Origin: Xestospongia muta
Taxonomy: Eukaryota > Porifera > Demospongiae > Haplosclerida > Petrosiidae
Length of the DNA stretch: 64,000 bases
Assembly (NCBI GenBank): GCA_963693285.1
Contig: OY848928.1
Coordinates: 744,501 to 808,500 of the forward strand
Direction: 5' to 3'
Of the stretch, positions 21,001-44,700 are shown in pieces (position 1 is the stretch's first letter; each line of letters starts with the position of its first letter). Below the pieces are notes generated by a model. It was not told the origin of the DNA. It worked only from the letters and a program-made list of their open reading frames with translations, and ran no database searches. Made by a program: the position numbers and the translations under genes.

Positions 21001-22708
21001 TGGAGCCTGATTCCACCCTGTATTGTGCCATGTGGAATGATTCTATCAATGAAAATCAGGGAGGCTGGGACACAACACACTGTAGGACATATACAGAACT
21101 ATCAACTGATACTGTAACCTGTGCTTGTAGCACTACTGGAGCAATAACAATTCTCCTGGTACATCCTTCTCTCTATCTTTCTTGCATGGATGGATGGATG
21201 GATGGATGGATGGATGGATGGATGGATGGATGGATGGATGAATGGATGGATGGATGGATGGATGGATGGATCTACTATCTTTACGATATATCTTTCTTTA
21301 TATCATAGGTTCCTAATATGACTAACAATACCAGAGCCCCTCCAAGTAGTATTTCACAATACACTTTAGCTGTCAAAATTACATTTTACATTGGCTGTGG
21401 ATTAAGTATATTACTCCATATACCTATTATCATTGTTGGAATGAGAGTATCATGCAGGTAAGAGGAGAATGATATTACTGTTACCATGGTAATAATAGTA
21501 CATTGAATAACAGTATTGTAAATAAATGATACCACTGATCATTTCAATGGGGACAATTAAATTAAAGTGTCAAAACATGATGTAATAATGACACGTTTCT
21601 ATCGCATTATTAAGTGTTATTAATTGATTTGTTCTCTGATAGAGATTCATATGTTCGTAATATACAAGCTCTCGTCAATCACGGTATTACACAATCTCTG
21701 GTCTTTATTGTAATGGTAGTCTCATTTCAACGTAACGAGATTCAAGAGGCTTGTTTAGCTCTCGGCTCATTATTGCACTACACAATCCTAGTCTCCTATA
21801 TGTGGCTTATGTTCCAACCAATTGTTTTGCTTATGAGTCAAATTCGCAGACAACTCTATGAAAAAGGTGGATTCATCTTACCGTTCCTCTTCATGGCATG
21901 GTGTAAGTTGGACAGCATGTAGTTGGGTATAGTTTTCCACTATTTCTCCTCTTTCATTATATAGCTCTTCCAATTGTACCTATTGTAGTGTATGGAGTAT
22001 TGACCTTCACCACCAAACAAGAAACTCTGGACAAGTAAGCTTAGCCTCAAGAATTCCCACTTTATATTCTCTTTCAATCTCTCTCTCTCCCTCACCCTTA
22101 GTTGTTGGTTGGAGAGCTTTGCCTTTCCAAGTTACTTCACCTATCTCTCACTAACCTGTGCCTGTTTAGTCACTGCCGTAACCATAGCAACAACTACAAT
22201 CGTGGCTTTTAGTGGTTACACTGTGACCGCAAGTTCATACGTACAATTTCTCAACACATTTATAGAAACCATGTCCTTCACTGGAGTTATTGCATTACAA
22301 TTTATTACAGCTGCACAAAGCTCTGAAACATTCCTAGTAATTACAACAGGAACAATCCTGTTCTGTGGTATATATTTCTTCATTGCTAATGGTTTGTTTA
22401 GACCTAAAATCCGTAACACCATACTTTGTCGAAAAGATCCTCTCTATTCTCATGGGAAGCCCTTTGCTGGTCAAATCACACCCTCTATTTCAAGTTCCAC
22501 AACAGCTTTGACCGAACAAGTCTCAAAGGGGAGGCAAGCACAGAGGCACATTCCTGTGAGTTATAGGAATGAAATGAGCTTAGACTATATTGATGGACAT
22601 TTGGGATATCCTATTGAGATGTTGAGTGAAGTGGCAGAGGGACGGAGAATAAGAAAAAAGAAAGGGTTTCTAACAAATGGACAAGTACGAGGTTCATCAG
22701 AGGTTTAA
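18045..22708 (+). CDS. LRR-HRM-GAIN adhesion G protein-coupled receptor
   Basis: Fifteen exons (18045-18178, 18233-18304, 18374-18517, 18631-18702, 18772-18855, 18928-19106, 19413-20119, 20177-20391, 20469-20715, 20791-20952, 21000-21158, 21309-21457, 21643-21902, 21965-22034, 22102-22708) give 1086 residues. Domains in order: signal peptide; LRR N-cap (CPGNCVICL); repeats such as [19 protein letters not shown], one repeat per 72-bp exon in places; LRR C-cap ([12 protein letters not shown]); a Ser/Pro-rich mucin-like stalk of about 150 residues; a hormone-receptor-like module ([14 protein letters not shown]); a GAIN region; a GPS-like Cys/Trp motif; a seven-helix domain from about [18 protein letters not shown]; and a cytosolic tail. 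The architecture resembles the ADGRA (GPR123/124/125) group. The GPS ends [12 protein letters not shown], without the usual His-Leu-Thr, so self-cleavage is doubtful. Ligand unknown. Confidence 0.82.
19413..19860 (+). repeat. Ser/Pro/Thr-rich coding microsatellite (mucin-like stalk)
   Basis: Imperfect TCACCTTCA/CCATCATC-type trinucleotide and hexanucleotide repeats code a long run of Ser-Pro and Ser-Ser in the GPCR. This is expected to be an O-glycosylated extended stalk. The same repeats give an acidic open frame on the other strand (19378-19746) that is not a gene. Confidence 0.8.
21187..21270. repeat. (ATGG)n tetranucleotide array in a GPCR intron
   Basis: About 20 ATGG units, one interrupted, starting about 28 bp after the 5' splice site at 21159. 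Confidence 0.95.
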
Positions 22709-23087
22709 CATTATATCTTATGCACCAAATATTATTAATATTATTATTTATATAATTAAAGAAACTTATTAATTAATAAATTGTGTAAAAATGAAAATTG
22801 TTTTGTTTTATTTTAATTGAAATAATTTCTCTCTTTCAGAGAATAATAACTCAAATTTGGTAACAGAAAAATGACATAAGATTAATATGTTGACTTCAAA
22901 TTACTATACTTGTGAGGTTATTAAAATATAAAAAAATGTCTGGCTATTATCTTTCCTAAATAATTGATTTTATTTCAGTAATATTGGTTAGGATCTTGGA
23001 GATGTCAATATGGTATCATCAAGGCATTAGAAAACTTTGTTAATAAAATATAGTGAAAATAGTATATAAAAATAAATTGTTCCTTTT

Positions 23088-29971
<6,884 letters not shown>

Positions 29972-30093
29972 AGCAAGAGCCAGAATAACCCAAGGGCATG
30001 TGGACACAAGTAAGATAGTATAGCCACACCCCTCTTAATAACCACACCTTAATATAAATAATAAGGCAATTAATTATTTAAATTAAAATTATA

Positions 30094-35899
<5,806 letters not shown>

Positions 35900-37108
35900 A
35901 TATTGTATATAGCTTTTTATTGATATCACTATGACAACACCACTTCTGTTTTTACAATGCATGTACTATTGTGTTAATATTATGGACAGAGACATTCTTT
36001 TTAGCTGCTGTTCAAATATTACTGACATAATAGATAAAAGTCTAATTTTACACAAAAATTTCTTTAATAAAGAATGCAACATGGAGATGGTTCAATATTG
36101 AAAAGAGCACAGACAAGGTACCAGCAATTGTAATAGGATCATCTCTTACATAGTCTCAGTGTAATTTTCTGCATATTTTGGAAGGAAACTATTTATTCTT
36201 GTAACTATTCCAATTTTATTACAAACAATGTCAAAAACTACCAGATGTTCTATTAATGACCATTGTTTAATTTCCATGCATAATCAGCAGGTTTCGCTAA
36301 AAAAACAATTTTGTATTAAAATGTGAAGAATTTAGTGACAGTGCCCACATTCTGCACATTTTAGAATGATTGGTTTAACTACTCTGAACTTTTTGGAAAT
36401 AATGTCAAAACCTACCAGATATTGAGTTGGTATATGTTGTTCAGTTTTCATGCATAATCGGCAAGTTTTAAAACTGGTTATACCTATGGTATTGCAAAAC
36501 ACATGGAACTGTAAAAACAGCAATGTGAATTTTAACATTGTTAAACTAGTGCTCAACATTTAATGTCAAATCAACCGATCATTTTACAAATGGCGTCTGC
36601 ATTGCTTAAAAACACTTCTCTTTGTCTAAACTCAGTCATTATATGCAAATAATAGAAAGATATACTGCATGTAAGGCATTTAAAGATCTGATCAGTTTTC
36701 TGGGTCAGGTACTATTACTGCATACCTGAAATACATGTTTCTCTGATAGAAGACATTTGAAGTGACATACTGCAATGTTAGAAGTCCTTTAGTACTCCTG
36801 TGTGTAAATGACAGTAATATTATTGTACAATGAATCAGTAAATGACGATAGATTACACGATTGATAACATGGCATGCAGCTGGTGTGTTGAAGCCTTTCT
36901 ACTAATATATTATAAGAGAAGTTCATTAGTTAGATCATAATTTCCAGAGGAGTAGAGAAAGGAGTGTCAGGAGAAGGAAAGAAGAGAGAGTAAAAAGTTA
37001 ACATGTGTTCATAATATAACAGATGTCTATCCTTTGAACTGTTCTCTTACTGTATATATCTATCTGTTTCCAAGTCTTGTCAATCAGAACTAGGTCTATA
37101 CAAGAAAA
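35900..37108. other. Spacer between HELQ and the secreted-protein gene
   Basis: About 1.2 kb with no recognised gene. Two related segments near 36180-36300 and 36340-36500 share TTTTGGAA, AATGTCAAAA, CTACCAGAT and CATGCATAATC.GCA, suggesting an old internal duplication of about 190 bp. Confidence 0.5.
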
Positions 37109-39986
37109 ATGAAAGTGTTTCTTCTTCTCTTCATTGGTCTGCTCACTGAGCTCCAGTCATCTCAGGGACAAAAGTCAGAAGACATGGCCAAAAAATCTGC
37201 TGATCGTTCTAAGGATATCCAACAATCTCTTTATGCTGTCTTGCGTACAATGGCTCTGCCTGATGGTACGGTTAAGAAAGGTACACCTGTAACTCAGCGA
37301 TTTGTACTACAGGTAAGTAGTACATGTAGCAACAAAAAGAGATCTAGTTGAAAAATACAGCTCTTGACTGCAATGAAAAGAACATGACCCACAAGTCTAG
37401 AAGCCACATATCTGCAGACTTGTGTAACATAATGCGACAATACATCATAGAAATATGTTTAGATGATATACCATATTAGGGTTTAGAGTTTGGGGTTATA
37501 CCATGTTAGAGTACAGAGTTGGGGTTATACCATGTTTAATGTATTAACCAGGTTCCAGGTAAACTACTAAATCCATTGGATTATGACCCTACTAACTACT
37601 CTGAGGATGCAACCCAACGACGTTTCAGCTCCTTTATACCACCAAAAATAGAAGAGGTAAGAAATGAAAAAAAATGCATATAATGAACGATGATAATGTT
37701 TTGTCTCAATAGAACATGTTTCGTCTAACTGATGTTGTTCCAGTAGCCAATCCAATGCAAGGAGGAGAGACAGGAGAGTCCTTCATGGACATGTATGAGG
37801 CAGTCCTCAACCAACTTGATGTTCGTGGCTTTGACAAGAAGACACTAGAAGACCGTAATCGTTATCGAAAAGCTATCGATTATCTTGCAGAACCAGTCAA
37901 AGATCCAGAAGACCTTACTAAAGATGCAACACGTCTGGATTTATATACTCGACTTCAATCTAGGCAAGAGAGATGTTTATTAAAATCTTTACATAGCATT
38001 TATTAGGTATTATTCCTTTTACTTATATATTGGTACTATTGTAGATACAATGAAGTTCGTTTAAAGATGGAAGATAAGATCAAGGAGGTCAGAGACAAAT
38101 ATGAAGATGATCCTGTGGAGTATCAAGTGTGGTTCCAAACTCACTATCCACCACTTTATGCAGAAGTGGAGAATGCTTACACTGAATGGCTGGTGTTTGG
38201 AGAGAAGGATTTAGTTGAGTTGTACAAAGCTCATTTGGACGTTGAGTCACAAGGTGTTGATCTGGAAGAAGCTAGAATGTCACTTCGTTCGAGCGGAAAG
38301 GTAACCTTGGATCGCTCATCAACCGTTTATCCTGTTTATTTTGAGCCTTCAAACTGGTATGAATACTTACGTACTAAGTAAGTGACTTTATGCTGTACAT
38401 TAGATATAAAAATATTACATGTGGTTTTTTTGACATTAATATTGAAGAATTTATTAACAAGTGTAGTGCATATCTGCGTGCTGCTCACTTGCTAAGCTGT
38501 TTCTTCAATAATTCTTTCTGTATATTCAACATGTATATATATTGTCATGTGATCATGTAATTTCTCACAGAGATGAGCCATTAACTAGAGAACAGATACA
38601 GATCAAAATTGGAGATATTGAAGCTCGTTTAGCTACTCTTGAGAGCATGAAAGGCTCAGAGACATCCGGTGATGCAAAAGCCTTTATTGAGAAGTTGGAA
38701 GCAGATGAAGAACAAACAAAGAATCAATTGGATGAAGCTACAACTGGTTTGGATGCCAAAAGACTTGCTTGTATGAAAGCCACTGAAGATAAAGCAGAGA
38801 ATAAGAATGCAGTCTGTCAGGAATACAGGTATAGTTCTTTTACAAAGTTCCAGATGAATAGGAGGGAGGATAATGCTTTAGATGAGATTATTAAGTGAGT
38901 AATTTTTTGTTTGTTTCCATATTTATAGAGCTGGTCAGAGTTCAGTCACTGATCTGTCGACCAAATTTGCCACCAAAAAAGCTAAAGCAGATTACGCTCG
39001 ATTTCAACTTCGTGCTGATGATGAATCCAAAAACACTATCGATGGTCTTATTTCAAACTTGAATGTCCAGAAGAATCAGCTGGAAAAAATGTTGGAAAAT
39101 GCTCAAACGTAAGCTAGTAATCATTTTGTGTAATATATTTTTGGAAATAGGAGATCATTTAAATTTTTTTTCTTTATACATTTTGTTACAGTAATATTGC
39201 TGATGTTCCTGCAGTCACTGGTGCTAATGACACTCAAGATTTCCAGGCTGGATGGATGGAATTTTCTTTTGAGTCAGCTGCCAGGAGTAAGAAGGTGGAC
39301 AAATCAGCTAAGTCATATGCTGCTTCAATGAGTTTTTCTGCTGGAGGTGTTGGCTGGGGTGTATCAGGTAATGCAGTGTAACATACATTGCTATGATTGT
39401 CTTTCGGTGTTTCTCAGGAGGAGCAAGCTACTCAAGAGCTGAGCAAAAATTTGCTCAAAAAATTAGTGATTCAGATATTAAGATAAGTGCTAAAATTCTC
39501 AAAGTGTCTATTAAAAGACCGTGGTTTAAGAGTTCACTGTTCAAGTCTAATCAATTTCAAATGGTAAGTTTCTGGCCATGGGTGAAGGATGTTTTCACTT
39601 TTATTTAGCGCTACAATCAGAAAGTTTCTCCAGGACCCATGGATGAAGTGGAACTCATTAAAGTACTGCAAAGCCGGTCTAAAACTTATCTCATGCCACA
39701 ATTTGTTAATGCTTTTCTTCTTGCTAAAGATGTTTCCCTTGAGTTTAGAGGTGTTGACTCTTCTGTACAAAGTCGAGCACTTCAGGAAAGTGCCAGTGCT
39801 CACTTGTCAGGTCATTATGGTCCATTCAGTGCATCCGCTTCTTTTAGTTATGGCAAATCTGAAAGTCACATGCAGGCTGAGTCCACAGCTGATGGCTTGC
39901 GCATTAAAATCCCAGGAGCTCAATTGATTGGTTACTACGTGACTGTGTTGCCATGTTTCCCTAAAAACCAATGTCCCTCCAAGTAA
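37109..39986 (+). CDS. Unrecognised secreted protein, helical middle and glycine/serine-rich C-terminal domain
   Basis: Nine exons (37109-37312, 37552-37656, 37713-37963, 38045-38377, 38571-38828, 38929-39108, 39192-39367, 39418-39563, 39609-39986) give 676 residues. I do not recognise the family. There is a clear signal peptide (MKVFLLLFIGLLTELQSSQG). Residues about 20-300 are mixed and charged, including FRLTDVVPVANPM and YFEPSNWYEYL. About 300-450 is Lys/Glu/Ala-rich and probably coiled coil (IEARLATLESMKG, LNVQKNQLEKML). The C-terminal third has two stretches with alternating small and hydrophobic residues (SYAASMSFSAGGVGWGVSGG; LSGHYGPFSASASFSYGK), plus RPWFKSSLFKS and VNAFLLAKDVSLEF. 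Such stretches could be beta-hairpins, as in some pore-forming or lectin-like proteins, but no such function is shown. The intron after exon 3 is GC-AG (37964-38044). Confidence 0.8.
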
Positions 39987-40094
39987 CTCTCTTTTTTTGA
40001 AGGCAATACAACATTAATTTGAATATAAAAATATATATTAGTATTAGTATTATTATTATTACTATTATTATTAGTTACTAGTTATTAATAATTA

Positions 40095-41549
40095 TTAAAA
40101 ATTTAAAGGTGGCCATTCCACTTCAATGTCAGTGACATCAAGAGCTATGATATCCACTGAATGTCCCATTAATTTACAGAGGTTAGGAAGACTCCTGCCA
40201 AAGTCTCCATGAACAAATTCTTTAATATAAGTACCTGCTTGAGTTGAGAGTTCCAGCTGGAAATGATGAGAATCAATGTAGTTTGATTTCATTGTGTGTA
40301 TGGTTCTTTCTCGTGTTGCTAAAGCACGACGATGTAGGACACGAATTGGTGTTTTTTGATTAATTTTTAAGTCCTGGAGATTGTCAAGAAAGCTCAGAGT
40401 TTCAGGCGTAATTGGTTCACTGCTCCAAATAAGAGCAGAGTAGTGTTTCTTTTTTTCTTCTTCACCTAGTTTTATAATATCTCCAGCTTTACGATCCACC
40501 ATTTTAAGGCTATTTACAGCAATATCTTTAGTACTGATATTAATAGCTGTCTCTAGCTCTTTACATTTGTCATCACCAAACTCCAACTCTCTTGGATTGA
40601 TTATTTCCAGCATAAATGGGCGTCCTGAGCCAAGCATACGAACATCGACGTCTTCTCTCCCAGATGAGGCAAATCGTACCACATTAGGTCTCACCATTGG
40701 TAAGAGTTGATCATACATCAATTCCTCTACAGATGTTTCGGCTTTTTTAACTCCATCCACGACCCAAGGGGTCTGACTGAGAGAACGTGAATATTTGTTA
40801 TAACGTCCAGCTAAAAATAATGGTTCATGGATACTACTGACCTCTATTGTACAATGGTGATACAATGACGGAAGTGGCAGTAGCTTAGCTTTCTCTAACT
40901 GCTCTAGTGTTGTTTCTTTCAATGCTCTTTGAACTGATTCTTGAGTAAGTACAAAGTCTCGAGATCTGCGCTTACCCTTTTGTTTCTTAACAGGCACTAC
41001 AGTTTTAACATAACTTTTATAAAATGTGTCAGTTTCTTTATTACTGAACATTAGAGAAATTTGAAATGGAGATGTCTTTTGTTGTTCAATATTCAGTCGA
41101 GACTCTATAGCTTTTGAAATACTAATTTTAAGTGAGTCTTTAACAAAATGGAACAAAAATTCTTTTGTCTCAGCTTTGCACTTTGTACCTGACAACCATA
41201 TCTCAACAATGCCTTGATGCATTACAAGAGAAGGTGGAATACCAACACAAAATTGAAACGTTTTCAAGCCATTGTATTTTTCATTTGAAAGATGTTGCAT
41301 TACATGGTCTATCAATTTCTGCTGATAGCTTGAGTCTAAAATATCCAGACAGTACTGACAAGGTGAAGTACTACCTTCTTGTTTAAGTCGTTTCAGAGGT
41401 GGAGAGTCTGTGTCACCTTCAGTTCTGTCTCTCTCGTCTGGATCTACTATTGCTGTTTGTATATCTTCAGCTGAACTATCATCTAGACACTGTTTCAATA
41501 CTGCAAAACAATTGGAACAGAGATGGTCTTCACTCCATGAAGAGCTCAT
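40095..41549 (-). CDS. PUS10: tRNA pseudouridine synthase Pus10
   Basis: A single exon codes 484 residues (human 529). PUS10 isomerises uridines 54/55 in the T-loop of tRNA and, in animals, also has a role in miRNA processing. The N-terminus carries the zinc-binding-type CxxC pairs CSNCF and CQYCLD of the THUMP-containing accessory domain. The catalytic half has LFLAGRYNKYSRSLSQTPW, then ASSGREDVDVRMLGSGRPF, whose Asp is the expected catalytic residue. LEIINPRE follows, and the end has FVHGDFGRSLPNLCKLMG and ALDVTDIEVEWP. It is the only intronless gene recognised in the window, though the reading frame is intact and a retrocopy origin is not implied. Head-to-head with KHDC4, 188 bp between starts. 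Confidence 0.94.
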   Translation of the reverse strand: MSSSWSEDHLCSNCFAVLKQCLDDSSAEDIQTAIVDPDERDRTEGDTDSPPLKRLKQEGSTSPCQYCLDILDSSYQQKLIDHVMQHLSNEKYNGLKTFQFCVGIPPSLVMHQGIVEIWLSGTKCKAETKEFLFHFVKDSLKISISKAIESRLNIEQQKTSPFQISLMFSNKETDTFYKSYVKTVVPVKKQKGKRRSRDFVLTQESVQRALKETTLEQLEKAKLLPLPSLYHHCTIEVSSIHEPLFLAGRYNKYSRSLSQTPWVVDGVKKAETSVEELMYDQLLPMVRPNVVRFASSGREDVDVRMLGSGRPFMLEIINPRELEFGDDKCKELETAINISTKDIAVNSLKMVDRKAGDIIKLGEEEKKKHYSALIWSSEPITPETLSFLDNLQDLKINQKTPIRVLHRRALATRERTIHTMKSNYIDSHHFQLELSTQAGTYIKEFVHGDFGRSLPNLCKLMGHSVDIIALDVTDIEVEWPPLNF

Positions 41550-41737
41550 GTTGGCATGTTGGAAGTGTCAACGGGTTAAGTTATTAACGAATGTTATTTT
41601 AATAACTATATCCAGTTATCCACAACGTGTACGAAAATATCCGAATTTCATTTACTCCATGACACAAGGTAGGTGTTTGCACTTTGTTGAATAACGATTA
41701 TACATATTTTAGACGTTTTATAGATAAATCTGTATAT

Positions 41738-44700
41738 ATGGAAACAAGTAGAAAGAAGAGACGAATATCAAAATGGGATCAACCTGCTCCCGAAGACAAT
41801 ACCCAGACCTCCTCTGATAAAGTGGATGCTAGTGTGTCTGCAGCTGCTGCTGCCGCTCGTATTAATGCCATGTTAGAAGCACAAGGAAAACTAGTTAAAC
41901 CAGTAAGTCTGGTTTAATAAGCCGTGCCCCTTTGATTGTGTCATTAATTTCGTTTTATAGCCTGTACCAACTGGACAATTGTCTAATCCTATTTCTTCAC
42001 TAAGTACCCCAGGAAATGTTGCTATGGAAACGGTTCCTCCAGCTGAGATTGAAATTAATGATTCTGAGGCACGGTGGGTGGAGTTTATTTAATTATGTTC
42101 CTTTTATTAATGATTACATTATTATTAATTAGTGGTACATTAACAAAAGGACCTATCCTTAGTGATATCAATAAGGCTACGGGGGCATATGTGTCTGTTC
42201 GTGGTCGCTTTATGACACCTGAAGAGAAAGCAAAGAGCACAGCAGAGTAAGACAATAAAATACTAGTATCTGATTGGTCAAGTGTGTATGATTAATAAAA
42301 ATGGAAAAAAACATATGTCCATCCATTTATCCATCCATCAATCCATTTATCCATCCATCAATCCATTTATCTATCCATCAATCCATTTATCTATTCATCA
42401 ATCCATTTATCCATCTATCAATCCATTATCTATCCATCAATCCATTTATCCATCTATCCATCAATCCATTTATCTATTCATCAATCCATTTATCCATCCA
42501 TCAATCCATTATCTATTCATCAATCCATTTATCTATTCATCAATCCATTTATCCATCCATCAATCCATTATCTATCCATCAATCCATTTATCCATCTATC
42601 CATCAATCCATTTATCCATCCATCAATCCATTTATCTATCCATCAATCCATTTATCCATCCATCAATCTTATCTTAAAGTGTTTTCTCAAAGTATGTCAA
42701 TAAATTTCAAGTTACAAGTTCTGTTCCTTTTTAGTGATCGTCCATTATATCTTCATATTCAAGGTCCCAATCAAGCTTACATTAATGGTATATTATATAA
42801 CTATCATCATCTGTTACCATGACTACCAACTTATACAGCTGCTGTACAGAAAATTAGAACAATAATATATGAGGCTGAGACCGGAACATCTCTTACTACC
42901 GCTACTCAAGGGACTATACCATCTGGAGTAAATTAATGTTTGTTTGTTGTTGTTGTTGTTTACTCGCCTTAAGTATGAGTTAACTTGGTAGTTGTGACGG
43001 CTGAAAATTATTTTATTTTGGACTTCAGTTTAGTTCATATATCAATGTACCATACTGTTTTCTTGTAGCATCATTATGTACAAGACAAAGTGTATGTTGG
43101 AATAGAAGAAGCTCTTGAAGATTTTAAACTAACTGATAAACTCCGAGGACCTGAAGTCAGTTATCCATTTCTGTATTTATCTGTCCATAGCTCACTAATT
43201 CATCCATTTTCAATATCTATCTGTCCATTTAGGGTTCTTTTTTAGCTCATATTGCTTCAACCACTGGAGCCAAAGTCTTCTTAAGGGGTCGTGACTCTGG
43301 ATACTTGGAACCCACCTCAGGTCGTGAGTCATTTGAAGCATTGTACATTTATATAAGGTAATATGGGAAGTTATGTAATATTACATAAGTTTGTTGTTCG
43401 TTGTAAGTCATCAAAGTGGTGATGGATTAAAGTCTGCTAGGAAGCTATGTGAGAATCTAATAGAACATGTGAGTGTTTATCACATGAGTGTCATGTGAGG
43501 ATCATGTGCGAGTCATGTGATATTTATATAATATTGGTGGTTCATCTCATACCTCTATACTATTATAATGGCAATTTCCTATTTTGTATTTGATTATGTA
43601 TCATCATGTATCCATTTTGTTAAACTGTACGTCTATTTCATCAAATTATGTGTCCATTTTGTTGAACTGTACGTCTATTTTATCAAATTATGTGTCCATT
43701 CTGTTGGACTATGCATTCATTTGTTAAATTATGGATCCATTTTGTTGGACTATACATTCATTTCTTCCTTCTATTCTTACAGGTTAAACAAGAGCATCAA
43801 GTATTTGTCCAGTCTAAATTTGGCCATCCTCCTCCTCCTCCTCCTCCTCCTTTGCCACCCCACTTAGGGGAACCACCTCAAGGTATGAAAAAGAAAAGTA
43901 ATGGCATTGAATGATAATTAACTCTATTAAAACTTCAATTACAGGGTATTCTCCATATTATCAGGTACGCATTATTTGTTTTAATTCAATACACAAATTA
44001 TTTATGTCATTTTTAGAATCCATATGGTCCTTCACAGCCACACCCACCTCCCCAAGTGCATCCCCACATGCATCACTTACCTCCTACCCATCTACCCCCC
44101 GGCCAGGTGATCACACCATTATTTCATCCCACGACATCAGATTTGATCCAGCTGTCTATTTTTTACCTTATAAGGGTGTAGCTCCGCCCCCTAATTTCCC
44201 ACAGATCATGCCCCATGGACCACACCTACCTCCTCCACAAGTTCCAGAAAATCCTTACTACGATCCAAGCCCTTATCCTCCTGGCTACAGAGGACCTCTT
44301 CCTTTAACTCACGGTATGATTGGTCCTCTCCCTACCTTCCCTCCTCCCCCTTTAGTTGGACCAGAACGTCCCTTTCCACATGGAGCCCCGCCTCCTCCTA
44401 ATATAGGACCTGTTGGAGCTCCACCCCCTCCTAACATAGGAGCTCCTAATGTAGGGCCTGTTGGAACTCCACTCCCATCTAACATAGGAGCTCCACCTCC
44501 TCCTAATATAAGACCAGGTGTAGGAGTTCCACCCCCTTCTAATCTAGGAGCCCCGCCTTCTCATTATAAAATTGATGCAGTGAGTTATCCAATGGAAAAA
44601 ATTAAAGATTTATAAATTGTTATATTTTTAGCCATTACATCAAGAAATACCTCCAAACATGATGAACATTGAGAATATGGCATATCATCAACTGTAAGAA

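Noticed and set aside
40095..41549. PUS10 as a retrocopy because it has no introns
   Set aside because: The frame is intact, key motifs are present, there is no poly(A) relic at its 3' end and it shares a divergent promoter with KHDC4; intronless orthologous gene is simpler.
42282..42822. Long open frames of IHPSINPFI-type repeats
   Set aside because: Readings of the CCATCAATCCATTTAT minisatellite, stop-free in several frames by repeat structure.
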